A stretch of 64,000 nt of DNA from Sequoia sempervirens (GCA_007258455.2 VDFB02373365.1:225274194-225338193), one strand, 5' to 3'. Shown: positions 37,713 to 50,735, counted from the stretch's first letter. Notes: a model not told the origin generated them from the letters alone. Numbers and translations are program-made.

Positions 37713-40009
37713 CATCTATCAAAAAAAATCCTAATTTTTAAATTATATTATAAAAATCAACAACTAATCTATATAATATATATTTATATACATTAATATA
37801 TATATTAAATAATATAATATATATATATATATTAATATATATATATAATACATATTATATATAAAAAAATGCATAAAATAAATAAATAAATAATTTTTAA
37901 TTTTTAAATTTGTTTTAACCCAAGCAGTACCGGTGGTACTGCATACCTCCCAATGGGAGGCCGCAGTCCTCACCATACTGCCTACAGTAGTCATCGACTA
38001 TTGTGCGCAGTCTATGTGGACTGCGCATAGCGACACCAAGTGTGGGGCTCAGGGGTGGTACAGCCACCGCCGACCATTCCCTCCCCTCCACACACAAAAA
38101 AAATAATTTCTATTTATTATATATATATATTTTAAAATAAAACATTTTTTTTATATAATATGGATATTTAAAACATGCATTTCGTCTGGTACGGAATACA
38201 AATAGGATTTAAAACAAAAATATTTAATAAACATATTTGTTCTTTATTTAAGGGTTGAAAATTTAAAAAAAAAAATTATTCTTACATATATGTATTTTTT
38301 TATAAAAATAATGGAATACTATATATATATATAATATACAATATTCTATAAAAGAGATTCAAAAAATTATTTATTAAATCATCTTAATAACAAATCTCAA
38401 TATGGATCTGAACATAGCAAACAATAATAACAAAGATTTCCTTCTTTTTTTTCTTTTTTTTTTAAATAATAATTATTTCCACCACTTTGTTTTAAAGAAG
38501 ACATCTGGATGATTTCACTATAATCTCCTACAGAGGTTTCCAAGGTTTAATAAAAATATATTTTTAATCACAAACCATTTTCAGAAAGAATAGAAAAATA
38601 AATTTTCCACAGGAGATTCGAGGGTTTTAATACAAGTTTCCAATTCACATAATTTCTTTCAATGAATTTTCTTAAAGCACAGTAAGCCAAATTTTGTTTA
38701 TAAAAACTATAAAATAATAATAATAATAGAAGAAAACCTGGAGTCCCACGTTTGTTGAAGAATCCCTTATGTAGCCTCCTCTCGTCTCGATTTCCTCCTG
38801 CAGCTCACTCTTCGAATCTATCTTTCTTCCAAAACAATTATTTTTCTAGAAGCACCAAAACAAATCTATTTTCTTTTCTTTTCCTTTTCAGACCAAAAAC
38901 AATAGAGAGATCTCCTGTGTGTGAATAATTTCCTCATAAAAATAATACATCAAAATAAAGATTCCATAAAGCTCTCCTGCTTTCTTTTCTCAAATATCCT
39001 CCTCTCTTATTGGTCGTTTTCCTAGCTTTTAAAAGCACTACTTATCTATAATTTTAATTAAAATAATTTATTTAATCAAGATATTATCCTCACATGATTT
39101 TCTAATCTAATATTAATAAAAAGATAATATCTAATTATTCTCAACAATATTAATTTAATTTCTTAAATTTTAATTAATTAAATACATTTTAATTTACAAT
39201 AAATTTAAATTTAACCATTTACTAACTCACAATTAAATCAAAACAACAAAACAACTTTAATTAATTATCTTATCAAATAAGATTAATTAATTAAACACTA
39301 ACCATAGATTAAATAAAAAACTCAACAATTAACTACACAACGACAAGGACAAAACTTCAGTCATTACACACAACTCACAACAAATGACGGACTTGGGATG
39401 GGGACACTTCCAAACCTACTCCCTTTTTCAACATTTTTCCCATTGGGTTAATTTATTGCTCGCCCTGTCCTGCCGAAGCAGGTGGAATCGAGACTTATTC
39501 TTGCAATCCTGCATCCAAATAAATGTCAAGTAGCACATGTATATATATATATAATCAAACATCCTATCATGAGAAGGAAATGCAGTGTAGCAGGGCACTC
39601 GCAAACGAGTGATGCTACATTATCCTCTCACCTAAGCTATTCTAATAATTACAATATCAATGACAAACTAACATTTCTAACCAAATTGATCATAAGATAG
39701 CATGATACTTAACTACTGCATCATAACTAATTACTAAACCCTTGCATTATAAAATAATATTGAATCCAAATAACATGATCACCATAGAATCATCACATCA
39801 ACATATAAAACATTAATGAAAAAATATTTGAATAAATAATAATCCAATCAACACACAATGTATCATAAATCATACTAATAATGTCACACACAACAATTAA
39901 TTAAGCTACACATCCACACACACCAAACAAAAGTGCATACAATCACCGTCACAAAGCATCAATCAAAACCACAGAAGTATCAAGTCCAAACAATATTAGG
40001 GGTATTACA
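35569..40009 (-). repeat. L array LTR 2 (about 4.4 kb)
   Basis: Collinear with LTR 1 and LTR 3. It differs in having a long pure (TA)n tract at about 37671-37707, where the other two have short runs. The same A/C-rich stretch, G+C island and terminal TGTAAT...ATTACA are present. Confidence 0.9.
37924..37960. other. Paired hairpins in the G+C-rich island of the LTR
   Basis: GCAGTACC-GGT-GGTACTGC forms a perfect 8-bp stem with a 3-base loop. It is followed three bases later by CCTCCC-AAT-GGGAGG, a 6-bp stem with a 3-base loop. The same pair is present in LTR 3 near 42535 (first stem intact) and in LTR 1 near 33235 (first stem with changes). The island interrupts otherwise very AT-rich DNA in the middle of the LTR. 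Confidence 0.65.
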
Positions 40010-40233
40010 TCCTCCCCCCTAGGACATGGCTTACTCCTAGAAGCCATTAAATAAGAGTAAATAAAAATAAATAAGATTCCCTAATATGAGAGGCATCCTC
40101 CCATGTCGCCAAGACCTCCACGTTAGGTAACCGTCGGACCCCTTCGAGCTCAAGAGTTAAACGCAAAGGTTGCCTAATGGACATAAACTACCCAGAGGAC
40201 CCAGCGCTAGCAACCTTGGCTCTGATACCAAGC
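40010..40233 (-). other. L array internal domain 2 (224 bp, no genes)
   Basis: Near-identical to internal domain 1. It has the minus-strand primer site TTGGTATCAGAGCC next to LTR 3 (ending at 40231) and a G-run polypurine tract next to LTR 2. Having two copies of a complete internal domain between three LTRs indicates unequal recombination or template switching, not independent insertions, because no target duplication separates the units. Confidence 0.85.
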
Positions 40234-42726
40234 TGTAACGCCCCGCCGTGTGAACCCCAAAGGAACTAATAACAACAGAACAATTTTTTTTTAAAAGAAC
40301 ATAAGATTGTATTTAAGTATTCCAATATAACAATGTATTAAGTTGCACGACTAATTCCATTGGGGTACACGAGGTGACATTACTATACTAACCCATAACA
40401 ATGATAATAAGATAACAATAATTAAACCATTAGGTAAATCTATTTGTTCCCATTTCATCATTTAAATATCCATTAAACAATAACCATATTCATAACATAT
40501 GTTCATATGACAACGAAGGATACTATAAGGATATGAAGCATTTATATTACCACAGAAATAGCACAACTTAACACAACTATTACAAATGATCGTTCCTGAA
40601 TAAATACATGGCCACAATAAACATTACATCCAAATGACAGTAAAATACAATTGACTAAAAAAAACATCTCAATAACCACATATACAATTTACAACAAGGT
40701 CATCCCAACACATGTGGGGAACAATACATCAATGAATACATTACATCTAAAGTATAACATACATCTGGTACAAAGAATTATTGGATCATCAACATCCTCC
40801 AAAACCATGCAATAAAAGATACATCTTCAATAGAAAGGGAACCCAATAGGGTACAAAGCACGTTCCACCCAACCACCCCCATGCTAGCAGTAGACAAGGA
40901 AGGTTCCCCGATCAAGCATGCCTAACAGTAACACAATACTAACTCCCGATAGGCAACATAACATTAAAGACCACTTAGAAAACTCACAATGACAAATCCA
41001 AAAGGCACAACAACAAATCACTTTTGGACATAACATTAAAACACCTTACCAAATTACAACTAGTCACACAAACAACATCACTGAAACTCATGGCATAATA
41101 TCAAAGACTACTTCCAACAATAACCAAAGAGAAAAAATAAATCACTTCTAGAGGACTTCAATAAATCAACAGAAATATAATATCACTTAACACGAGGTTA
41201 CAATGCTTCCAGAGAACAACGATCATGTACATCACACAATAACTGAATGACTGTTGACATAGGAAGAGTGTCATGCATAAATTTCCATGATTTACCCTGG
41301 CTCAACCTTCCTAGGCTACCGGACCCCCATCCTGAGTTACCCTAGCTTGCCTCTACCAGCCGCTAGACCCTCACGCAAAACTATGCATCCCATATCATCT
41401 TGAGCCTTATCATTCACTTGCTTCACGAGAGAGACATTCTTTATCTTTATTAGTGTGAAAGATCCCCATTATTTCTTTTAGATTATCACTTAGTTAAACT
41501 CTAGGTGAGTTGCCCTGGCACCCCTTTGTGTGCCAGACCCGCACAAAGAGCCACTCTCCTATCGACAACACACAACGTACAATACCACAATCGGTAACTA
41601 GACAACATAACCTCTCTAATCCAAGGAAGAAACAAAACAAGGAAATTCACTCCGAACACTGGAGGAAACCAAATACGAAAACACACTCCTTCCAAAGGAG
41701 CTACAAATCACATTACCCTCTCCTATTTTCCAGGAGACACAAATCCCCGTTCGTGGAAACTAGGTACAACATCATAGTACAACTCTACACCATTCCCAAG
41801 GCAATTCACAAATTGAACCTCTACACAAAACATCCCACTCTAGAGAACTTCTCTGGAAGACTTACATAGACCCTTAACCCCATTTGCCCGACATGGAGAA
41901 TAAAAGAAACATGATAGAAAAGCATTCCATATCTGGAAGCCCTTAAGAATAACTTAAACTCTTACGAAAGGTAAGGTAAACCTAGGGTTTTCCCATACGA
42001 CACAATAAAACAATGAAGAGAATACCACAATAGATTTAACGACTAATTCTCAAGAACACAATTACATAAAAATGCCACATAAAATATTTCCAATACCCAA
42101 TAATTTCACCAAACAAATAGCTCAACAACTTAAGAATATTTGATTGAAATCCAAAAACATATCATTTATTTCAAATTCACACAATTTTACTATAACATTG
42201 CATCTTTTAATTCTAACTAATCGATTAAATTATAATCACAAAACTTATTTTCAATTTCCTCAATTAAACTATAATATTGTAGCTTTTAAAATTATCATAT
42301 TAAGTTTATAATTCCAAACATAAATATACCCATGATATGTATATATATTAAAAACACATCTATCAAAAAAAATCCTAATTTTTAAATTATATTATAAAAA
42401 TCAACTAATATATATAATATATATTTATATAGATTAATATATATATATATTAAATAATATATATAATACATATTATATATAAAAAAAAGCATAAAAAAAT
42501 AAAAAAATTAAAATTAAAATTTGTTTTAACCCAAGCAGTACCGGTGGTACTGCGTACCTCCCAATGGGAGGCCGCAGTCCTCACTAGACTGCGTATAGTA
42601 GTCAGCGGCTGTTGTGTGCAATATGTGTGGACTATGCGCAGCGCCACCAAGTGGGGGGGTCAGGGGTGGTACGGCCATCGCCGACCATTCCCTCCCCTCC
42701 ACACAAATAAATAAATAAATTCTATT

Positions 42727-42763
<37 letters not shown>

Positions 42764-44644
42764 TGAAACTTTTTTTATATATAATATGGATATTTAAAAC
42801 ATGCATTTTGTCTGGTATGGAATACAAATAGGATTAAAAATAAAAATATTTAATAAACATATTTGTTCTTTATTTAAGGGTCAAAAATCAAAATACAAAA
42901 GAATTTATTCTTACATATATGTATTTTTTTATAAAAATAATGGAATACTATATATATATAATATACAATATTCTATAAAAGAGATTCAAACAATTATTTA
43001 TTAAATCATCTTAATAACAAATCTGAATATGGATCTGAACATAGCAAACAATAATAACAAAGATTTCCTTCTTTCTTTCTTTCTTTCTTTTTTAAAAATA
43101 ATTATTTCCATCATTAAGTTTTAAAGAAGACATATGGATGATTTCACTATAATCTCCTGCAGAGGTTTCGAAGGTTTAATACAAATAGATTTTTAATCAC
43201 AAACCATTTTCAGAAAGAATAGAAAAATAAAATTTCCACAGGAGATTCAAGGGTTTTAATACAACAAGTTTCCAAATCACAAAATTTCTTTCAATGAATT
43301 TTCTTAAAGCCCAGTAAGCCAAATTTTGTTTATAAAAATAATAAAATAATAATAATAAAAGAAGAAAACCTAGAGTCCCACATTTGTTGAAGAATCCCTT
43401 ATGTAGCCTCCTCTCGTCTCGATTTCCTCCTGCAGCTCACTCTTCGAATCTATCTTTCTTCCAAAACAATTATTTTTCCAAAAGCACCAAAACAAAGCTA
43501 TTTTCTTTTCTTTTCCTTTTCAGACCAAAAACAACAGAGATCTCGTGTGTGAATAATTTCCTCATAAATATAATAAATCAAAATAAAGATTCCATAAAGC
43601 TCTTCTGCTTTCTTTTCTCAAAAATCCTCCTCTCTTATTGGTCCTTTTCCCAGCTTTTAAAAGCACAACTTATGTATAATTTTAATTAAAATAATTTATT
43701 TAATCAAGATACTATCCTCACATGATTTTCTAATCTAATATTAATAAAAAGATAATATCTAATTATTCTCAACAATATTAATTTAATTTAATTTAATTTC
43801 TTAAATTTTAATTAATTAAATACATTTTAATTTACAATAAATTTAAATTTAACCATTTACTAACTCACAATTAAATCAAAACAACAAAACAACTTTAATT
43901 AATTATCTTATCAAATAAGATTAATTAATTAAACACTAACCATAAATTAAATAAAAAACTCAACAATTAACTACACAACGACAAGGACAAAAACTTCAGT
44001 CATGACACACGACTCACAACAAAAGACGGAGTTGGGACGGGGACACTTCCAAACCTACTCCCTTTTTCAACATTTTTCCCATTGGGTTAATTTATTGCTC
44101 ACCCTGTCCTACTGAAGCAGGTGGAATCAAGACTTATTCTTGCAATCCTACATCCAAATAAACGTCAAGTAGCACATGTATATATATATAATCAAATATC
44201 TTATCGTGAGAAGGAATTGCAGTGTGGCAGGGCAGTCGGGAACGAGTGATGCTACACTGTCCTCTCACCTAAGCTATTCTAATAATTACAATATCAATGA
44301 CAAACTAACATTTCTAACCAAATTGACCATAAGATAGCATGATACTTAACTACTGCATCATAACTAATTACTAAATCGTTGCATTATAAAATAATATTGA
44401 ATCCAAATAACATGATCACCATAGAATCATCACATCAACATATAAAACATTAATGAAAAACTATTTGAATAAACAATAATCCAATCAACACACAAAGTAT
44501 CATAAATCATACTAATAATGTCACGCAACAATTAACTAAGCTACACATCCACACACACCAAACAACAGTACAGACAATCACCGTCACAAAGCATCAATCA
44601 AAACCACAGAAGTATCAAGTCCAAACAATATAAGGGGTATTACA
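40234..44644 (-). repeat. L array LTR 3 (about 4.4 kb)
   Basis: It starts TGTAACGCCCCGCC and ends GGGGTATTACA directly against the duplicated TGATG. In minus orientation this is the 5' LTR, where transcription would start. It contains a (CTTT)n-like run near 43070-43091 and a (TA)n run near 42730 that differ from the other LTRs. Confidence 0.88.
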
Positions 44645-45303
44645 TGATGGGTATTAGATGTGTCAGTGGTACCCTAGATGAGGAAGAAATTATGGCTAAA
44701 GTTCTCAAATCATTTCCTCCCTCCTACAAAGAAAAGGCTGATCCTATTGAAGAAACCGGATCATTGACGAATGTGACAAGGGATAAACTAATTGGTAAAC
44801 TTGTTGCTTTTGAGTTAAGTAAATTTGGTGAATCTATTCCCAAGACTGAAACTACATTTAAGGTTACTGTATTTTGAAGAAACAAGCAAAGATATGATCC
44901 AAGAGAGATTTCAAGAAAGACATTCAAGTATGAGGAAGAAATGAAATAGCTTGTAGACGAAGAAAGAGAAGTAGAAGAGTTGGAAGCACTGATTGTAAAG
45001 AAAGAAGGTAGAGGAGAAGGTAAGTATAAAGGAAAGCTTCATATCAAATGTTTTTCTTGTAGTAAAATAGGTCATTTTGCATCAAGGTGTCCTAAAAGAG
45101 TTCCTAGGTCTAAGCCTTACAAGCCTAGATTTCAGAAGAAATGTTATTTTGCTGAAGAATGTATGACTAATGAAGAGTCTGATAAAGAGAACGAAAATGA
45201 AGATGATTGGGTTTTCATAGCTATCAAGGAAAATAGTACAGTAGCTGTTGAATCTGCTAAAGTTGAGAAAGCTCTTGCAACCGAAATTGAAGAAAAGGAT
45301 GAG
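44645..45303 (+). pseudogene. gag: C1 gag, C-terminal part with zinc knuckle
   Basis: It resumes after the L array with RCVSGTLDEEEIMAKVLKSF and the usual TRDKLIGKLVAFEL. A stop follows TVF near 44877 and another lies near 44950. The zinc knuckle CFSCSKIGHFASRC (C-x2-C-x4-H-x4-C) is intact near 45046-45092, followed by the acidic spacer that precedes the protease. It would bind element RNA. Confidence 0.75.
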
Positions 45304-45653
45304 TGGGTTTTTTAAAGTGGATGCTCACATCATATGACTAGTGAAAAAAGAAAATTTGTAACTCTAGAGAAGTATGATGGTGGGGTTGTGATATTTGGAG
45401 ATAACAATTTGATTGTGTGATTCATGGTAGAGGATCTATTTTTCTTGGTGGTGAGCATAACACTAATGGTGTTCTTTATGTTGAAGTCTTGAAGCACAAT
45501 TTGTTGAGTGTTCGATAGATGGTGGACAAGGGTTATGATCTTTAGTTCAAAAATGGAAGATGTTGGATACTTGAAAGTTATACAAATGTAATTGCTTCAA
45601 GTAAATAGACAAAAGGTAATATTTTTCACCTGAATTTTGCTAGAGAAAGTTGT
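45304..45653 (+). pseudogene. C1 protease and GAG-pre-integrase region, broken
   Basis: EWVF is followed directly by TAA in place of the catalytic Asp codon, then SGCSHHMTSEKRKF, so the active site of the copia protease (normally WVIDSGCSHHMT) is lost. Further on, LKHNLLSV and MVDKGYDL mark the pre-integrase stretch, with additional TAG codons and a frame change near 45415. Confidence 0.7.
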
Positions 45654-46650
45654 TTGATTGCTCAAGTGGATGAAATTTGGTTATGGCATAGGAGGCTGTG
45701 TTATGTGAATTTTGATAAAATTTTCAAGATAAGTTCTACTCAAGCAGTAAGAGATCTACCTAAGTTAGTGAAGCCTGCTAACACAATTTGCGAGGAGTGC
45801 CAGATGGGAAAACATACTAGATTTTATTTTTGGAGTAAACAACATCATTTAAATGAATTATTGGGGCTAATACATACTGATCTATGTGGTCCCTCCAAAG
45901 ACAAAAGTCTTCATGGAGAAAGGTACTGTATGCTAATTATTGATGATTACTCTAGAATGATATGGGTTGCTTTCTTAAGATAAAATTTTGAAGCATTAGA
46001 GAAGTACAAAAGTTTCAAAGCCATGATAGAGAATGGAAAAGGTCTGAAAATCAAATTCTTAAGGTTAGACAGAGGTGGTGAGTTCACCTCTAGGGAGTTT
46101 AATTCTTTATGTGATGAGCATAGAATCAAAAGATAATTATTTTCTCCTCGAACTCCTCAACAGAATTGAGTTGCAGAGAGGAAGAAAAAAATAGTTTTGG
46201 ATGATGCTAGAACAATGATGATTGAAGGAAATGTTCCTCACATCTATTGGAGTGAATTTGTAAGCACTGTTGTGTACACTTTGAATTGGGTAAATGTAAA
46301 TGGTAATTCTGGTAAGATTCCTTTTGAACTATGGTTTGGTTATAAGCCTACTGTTAGGTATTTCAAGTTCTTTGGAAGAAAATGCTACATCAAGAGAGAT
46401 GATGATATTGGAACTTTTGATGCAAGAAACGATGAAGGAATCTTTCTAGGTTACTCTACTAGAAGCAAGGCCTACCAGTGCTACAACAAAAGAGTAAGAA
46501 AAATGGTTGAGAGTGCAAATGTTAGAGTTGATGAGGATTCTACTAAATCATCCAAATATTGTGGATATGATTTAGATGAAGATAGTAAGAAAAAGGGAAG
46601 AGTGTTCAGACATAAAATCAACTTCAAATTGTGCCATATGTTTAGGTAAA
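45654..46650 (+). pseudogene. C1 integrase, broken
   Basis: The His/Cys finger (WHRRLCYVNFD...CEECQMGKHTR) is followed by the core: HTDLCGPS (first Asp), IDDYSRMIWV, LRLDRGGEF (second Asp kept) and a VAERKKK segment (Glu kept) after a TAG in place of the expected Gly codon. Stops after AFLR and KR break it. The C-terminal part has GYKPTVRYFKFFGRKCYIK and GIFLGYSTRSKAYQCYN, usual for copia. The triad survives although the frame does not. Confidence 0.8.
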
Positions 46651-47560
46651 ACAATTTTCATTTGTTTTGGTAAATCAAGCTAGTTATGAAGCAGACATAA
46701 GTGCAAGTATAGAAGAAAGAGAAAAAGAGACATAAGTTCAAGAGAATCCTCAAAATTTGAGGTATGTAAAGCTAAATCATTCTAAAAATCAAATTATAGG
46801 AGTAAAATATAAAGGTGTGCAAACTAGAAGGAAGATTACAGAAGAGTATCGCCTGATTTTCAAGATTGAGCCTAACGATGTCAATGAAGCTTGCAATGAT
46901 GAATACTAGATGGAAGCTATGAAGGAAGAACTAATGCAGATTGAAAAGAATGATATATGGATACTTGTTCCCAGACCTAAAGACAAAAATGTGATTGGTA
47001 CTAAGTGGGTCTTTCCGAATAAGCAATAATGGTATGTAAAGGGTACTCACAAATGGAAGGTATTTATTTTGAAGAAACCTTTACCCCTATTGCCAGAATT
47101 GAAGTGGTAAGATTATTTCTTGATTATGCTATATATAAGAGCTATAAATTCTATCAAATGGATGTGAAGTTAGCTTTTCTGGATGGTGAGTTATAAGAAG
47201 AGGTATACATTGAACAACCAGATAGATTTTAACTGACTGATGAGGAATACATGATTTGTCAATTGAAGAAAGCTCTATATGGACTCAAGCAAGCCCCCAT
47301 AGCCTGGTATGCTAGACTAGATAAATATTTACTAAAGCTTGAATTCAATAAAGGTACTACTGAAAAAAACGTATATTTCAAGTTGCATCATGATAAAGAG
47401 TTAATTATTGAAGTCTTTTTTGATGATATTATTTTTGGAGGAGATGATAATCTATGTATGAAGTTTGTTGATGAAATGAAGAGTGAATTTGAGATGAGTA
47501 TGATTGGAGAGATGAAAATCTCTATAGGATTGCAAATTGCTTAGTTAGACAAGGAGATCT
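46651..47560 (+). pseudogene. C1 reverse transcriptase, broken
   Basis: It begins with the NEACNDEY and MEAMKEELMQIEKNDIWILV motifs, passes several stops and a frame change near 47035, and shows LKKALYGLKQAPIAWYARLD. The catalytic motif is VFFDDIIFGG near 47410-47445; copia usually has YVDD, so the first residues are altered but both Asp remain. It ends SIGLQIA-stop. It would copy element RNA into DNA. Confidence 0.8.
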
Positions 47561-48323
47561 TCATATCTCTTGATCTAAATATGTGAGAGAGCTACTGAAG
47601 AAGTTTGGAATGGATGAATCAAAACCTATTGGTACTCCCATGGTAACCGGATGTAAGTTAACATAGAATGATGATTATCCTAAAGCAAATCAAACAAGAT
47701 ACATATCAATGATTGGTGGATTGCTCTATTTAACTTAGATAGGACTAGACATTATGAATGACGTATGTATGGTTTTTAGATTTCAAGATGATCCAAAAGA
47801 ATCCCATGTGACTACTATAAAGAAAATTTCTAGATATCTAAAAGGAACAATTGATTTTGGGCTTTGGTATCTTAAGGATGAAGATATTACTTTGAATGCA
47901 TATACTGATATGGATTGGGCAAGAGATGTAAATGACATGAAGAGTACTAGTTGTGGTACTTTCTTTCTAGGGAAGAAGCTGGTGTCATGGTTGAGTAAAA
48001 AGAAGAATTCCATTTCTCTATCTATTGTTGAAGCAGAGTATATTGTTGTTGCAAATAATTATACTCAAGTGATGTGGATGAAAGAAATGTTGAAAGATAT
48101 CAAATTAGTATATGATGAACCTATTTTCATATACTATGACAACTCAAGTGAAATTAACATATCAAAGAATCCAGTGCTACACTCTAAGACCAAGCATGCA
48201 TCAATCAAGTTCCACTTTCTAAGGGAGAAAGTGAGTGAGAAAGAAGTTAGATTGGAGTATGTGCCTACCAAAGAGCAGATTGTAGATATTTTCACTAAGC
48301 CATTGTCGAAGGATAATTTTTAG
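47561..48323 (+). pseudogene. C1 RNase H, mostly open C-terminal part
   Basis: After stops near 47540-47740, one frame runs open from 47754 with YLKGTIDFGLWY, YTDMDWARDVNDMKSTSCG, SIVEAEYIVVANN, YDNSSEINISKNPVLHSKTK and EYVPTKEQIVDIFTKPL, the full copia RNase H order. The Asp, Glu and Asp of the active site look present. It is the best-preserved coding stretch of C1. Confidence 0.85.
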
Positions 48324-48688
48324 TATCTTAGAGGGATGCTAGGGGTGATTACCCCTCATGATATGAACTAGGATGCATTAATTTGCATCAATATATACAT
48401 TTCATGATCATATTCTGATCCAAATTAATGTTTATGTGGCTGCTACTCAAGGGGAGTAGTCAGATGTGCATATATGTAGTTCAAAAATTGTATGTGGGAA
48501 GATAATTATTATCTTTTCCATTGATCTCAAAGGGGGTGAAGAGTCATGTGAAAAACTAGTGATTATCTGGGAAGAAGAGAAGAGTCGTGAAGAAGAGTCA
48601 GAATCTAAAGAGGAGTAAGTGATGATTGAGAGTTGTGTTGATGGTATTTTTCACATCATGTGTTGCCATCAATGCCAAAGGGGGAGAT
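48324..48688 (+). other. C1 3' untranslated region and polypurine tract
   Basis: It follows the polyprotein end and contains no frame of note. It ends with AAAGGGGGAGAT directly before the 3' LTR, the polypurine tract that primes plus-strand DNA. Confidence 0.7.
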
Positions 48689-50735
48689 TGTTGAATGTTG
48701 TGGATGTATTAATGATATGTGGTTGTCATTGATTTCAACACTATTAGCATTATTGCATTAAAGGTTGTATATGTCAAAGATATTAAGAAATTTGTTAAAA
48801 GAAGAGTTACAATTTCCCAGTGGAATAGTGATGGTCATGAAGGTGTATTTTTTTGTACGTTGAAGATTAGTTTTTGTGGACTAAAGGTTTTGTTACTGAG
48901 AGTATCTAGTTCATCTACCAAAAGTTTCAGAGATATGCATGAAGATTTGGTTGTGTTATGAACAATTGTGTTCTGATAGTCTTTCTGTGGGTTCTACTAG
49001 TGCTCCTAAGTGAAGTTTATGTGTTTCTGGTAATTTTTGTTGATGTGAATGTTTCCCTGTTAGTTCTTGTTGTTTTTGGATGCTTCTAGATCATGTTATA
49101 TCTTTTTGGTACATCCACATTGATTGGTGTGCTTGTGCTCAAATACTTTTCTTTGTGTTTGGTTTTTCATGTTCTTGGCCGACATGATGGTTGTAGCGTG
49201 TTGTGGATATTCGAGGAGAAACTAATTAAATTATTTTTGTGTTGGAGTTTTTAATTTGGGTCTCCACTATGTTTTGGCTGACCTTGGTAGATTCCCATTG
49301 CAAATTTATTTGTAAATTTGGCCCGCCATTGAAAATGTGTTTTATATTTTTTTGGCTGACAAGGTTGTGGATATAATCTCATGTTATGGATATATAAGGG
49401 TGATTTTTTCATCAGTGTAGAGTGCACTCATTGTGGAATATAAGCTCAGTGTTCTCCTATGTGTGTATGTGCAAATATATTTTGATTGTAGAGTTGAGTG
49501 TGAAGAAGATTGAGCAGAGTGTGAAGAAGTTTGAGTGAATGTGAAGAAGGTTTTTTGTGCTTAACTGGAACTGTAAATAGGCTTGTGTAGAAGCTATTTT
49601 CTTAGTTTACAATGTGGATGGTTTTAATCCAAACCTTTTTTTGGACAGTGAATCCTCTTTTTTATTTGAGCAGTGAGCTTTCGGTAGTGTGCCTGAATGC
49701 ATGTGCATTCCCAGGGTATGTGGAGGATCATGATGGGCCAAAAAGTGGCGATATTAAGGGTATGTATAGGGTATGTGGCTGATGACATTTTTTTAACTCA
49801 AAATTGATGAAATGAAAATAGTTTTTAAAGAAGATTCTTAGCTTTCCACCAATATAAATTATTCTTTACTTTTAATTTAATAAATAATTATTATTCATTT
49901 TCTATTTCAATTATGACTAAAGTCGTGATAGGTTGATTGAAAAATCTATAGCTTTCAAATGGTATCACATTTTTTGAATCCAAAACATGCGTCACATTCT
50001 ATGCTTCACATACTATAGGATTAAAAGAAGAAGAATTGAATTTCATGAAGTTTTGACCAAGTTCAGGTGGTCAAACATGAGTTTTATATTTTTAAAATTT
50101 GTAATAAAAAATTCATTATTAATTATTTACTTGGAAAAAAAATTACAAAAAAAGGCATCACATCTAGACATGATTCCTCTACTTATATCTAAAATATTAT
50201 AATTTTATTGTGGTTAGGGTGGTCAGACAGACACCTACTTATTTTTTCCCTGAATTTTAAGTACTACTGCATTGAAATTTTAAATTTTCACCAAATAACT
50301 TAAAAACAAATAAATAAACCTAGCAATTTATAAACTACATTCAATTTTCTAAAAATATATTGTTACATATTTTTGAAATAATATAGATAACTTATTCAAA
50401 TTTTTACATCAAGTTTCCTAACTCTAATTTTTCTAAATTTTTTGCCACTTAAGGGCCTATTTTTTCCATGATGATCTTGCACATACCCCCCATTATTCTT
50501 ATACTTTTAACAGGGTATAATATTGTGGACTAACCCCCACCATCTTTTTTTCCCCTAACAGGGTTTCCACGTAAAAAAATCTTGGTGTTATCTGTGTTTC
50601 TGATGTGTTGATTGTTCATGGTTTATTATTCATTCATCATATCTAAGATTAAGTTAAGATTAAAATGTTTAAATATTTTTTGACAAGTGATTCACCCCCT
50701 CCCCCTCTCAGTTCTATTTTCTTGTTTTTCCAAAA
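48689..50735 (+). repeat. 3' LTR of C1, interrupted by M2
   Basis: It starts TGTTGAATGTTGTGG and ends CTTGTTTTTCCAAAA (terminal CA changed to AA). Without M2 it is about 1.27 kb and collinear with the 5' LTR. It is followed by ATTCA, the target duplication. Confidence 0.85.
49714..50488 (-). mobile_element. M2: copy of the M transposon, 775 bp
   Basis: It begins GGGTATGTGGAGGATCATGA and ends GATCTTGCACATACCC. It is flanked by CCCA on both sides (49710-49713 and 50489-50492). The 5' LTR of C1 shows the empty site GCATTCCCATTATTC with a single CCCA. Its sequence is the reverse complement of M1 along its length. A local duplication of the GGGTATGTGGCTGATGAC-type word occurs near its left end. 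No transposase is encoded. Confidence 0.85.

Larger units (their letters stand above)
30896..44644 (-). mobile_element. L array: LTR-int-LTR-int-LTR of a gene-less LTR element
   Basis: Three ~4.4 kb direct repeats, each TGTAATGCCCCGCC...GGGTATTACA, are separated by two ~225 bp spacers. The array is flanked by TGATG on both sides (30891-30895 and 44645-44649), so it entered as one unit and expanded later, or integrated already expanded. On the minus strand each spacer starts just after an LTR with TTGGTATCAGAGCC (primer site) and ends with a G-run polypurine tract before the next LTR. No gag or pol is present. The LTRs differ visibly by few changes, so this is one of the youngest insertions here. 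Confidence 0.9.
29177..50735 (+). mobile_element. Copia element C1, plus strand, inserted in the 3' LTR of O
   Basis: LTRs of about 1.27 kb (TGTTGGATGTTG...CCAACA) flank gag, protease, integrase, RT and RNase H in copia order. The target duplication is ATTGA on the left and ATTCA on the right; the empty site ATTCA is at 61998-62002 in the other LTR of O. Without the L array and M2 the element is about 7.0 kb. It belongs to the same family as O but is inserted in the opposite orientation. Many stops show it is inactive. Confidence 0.85.
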
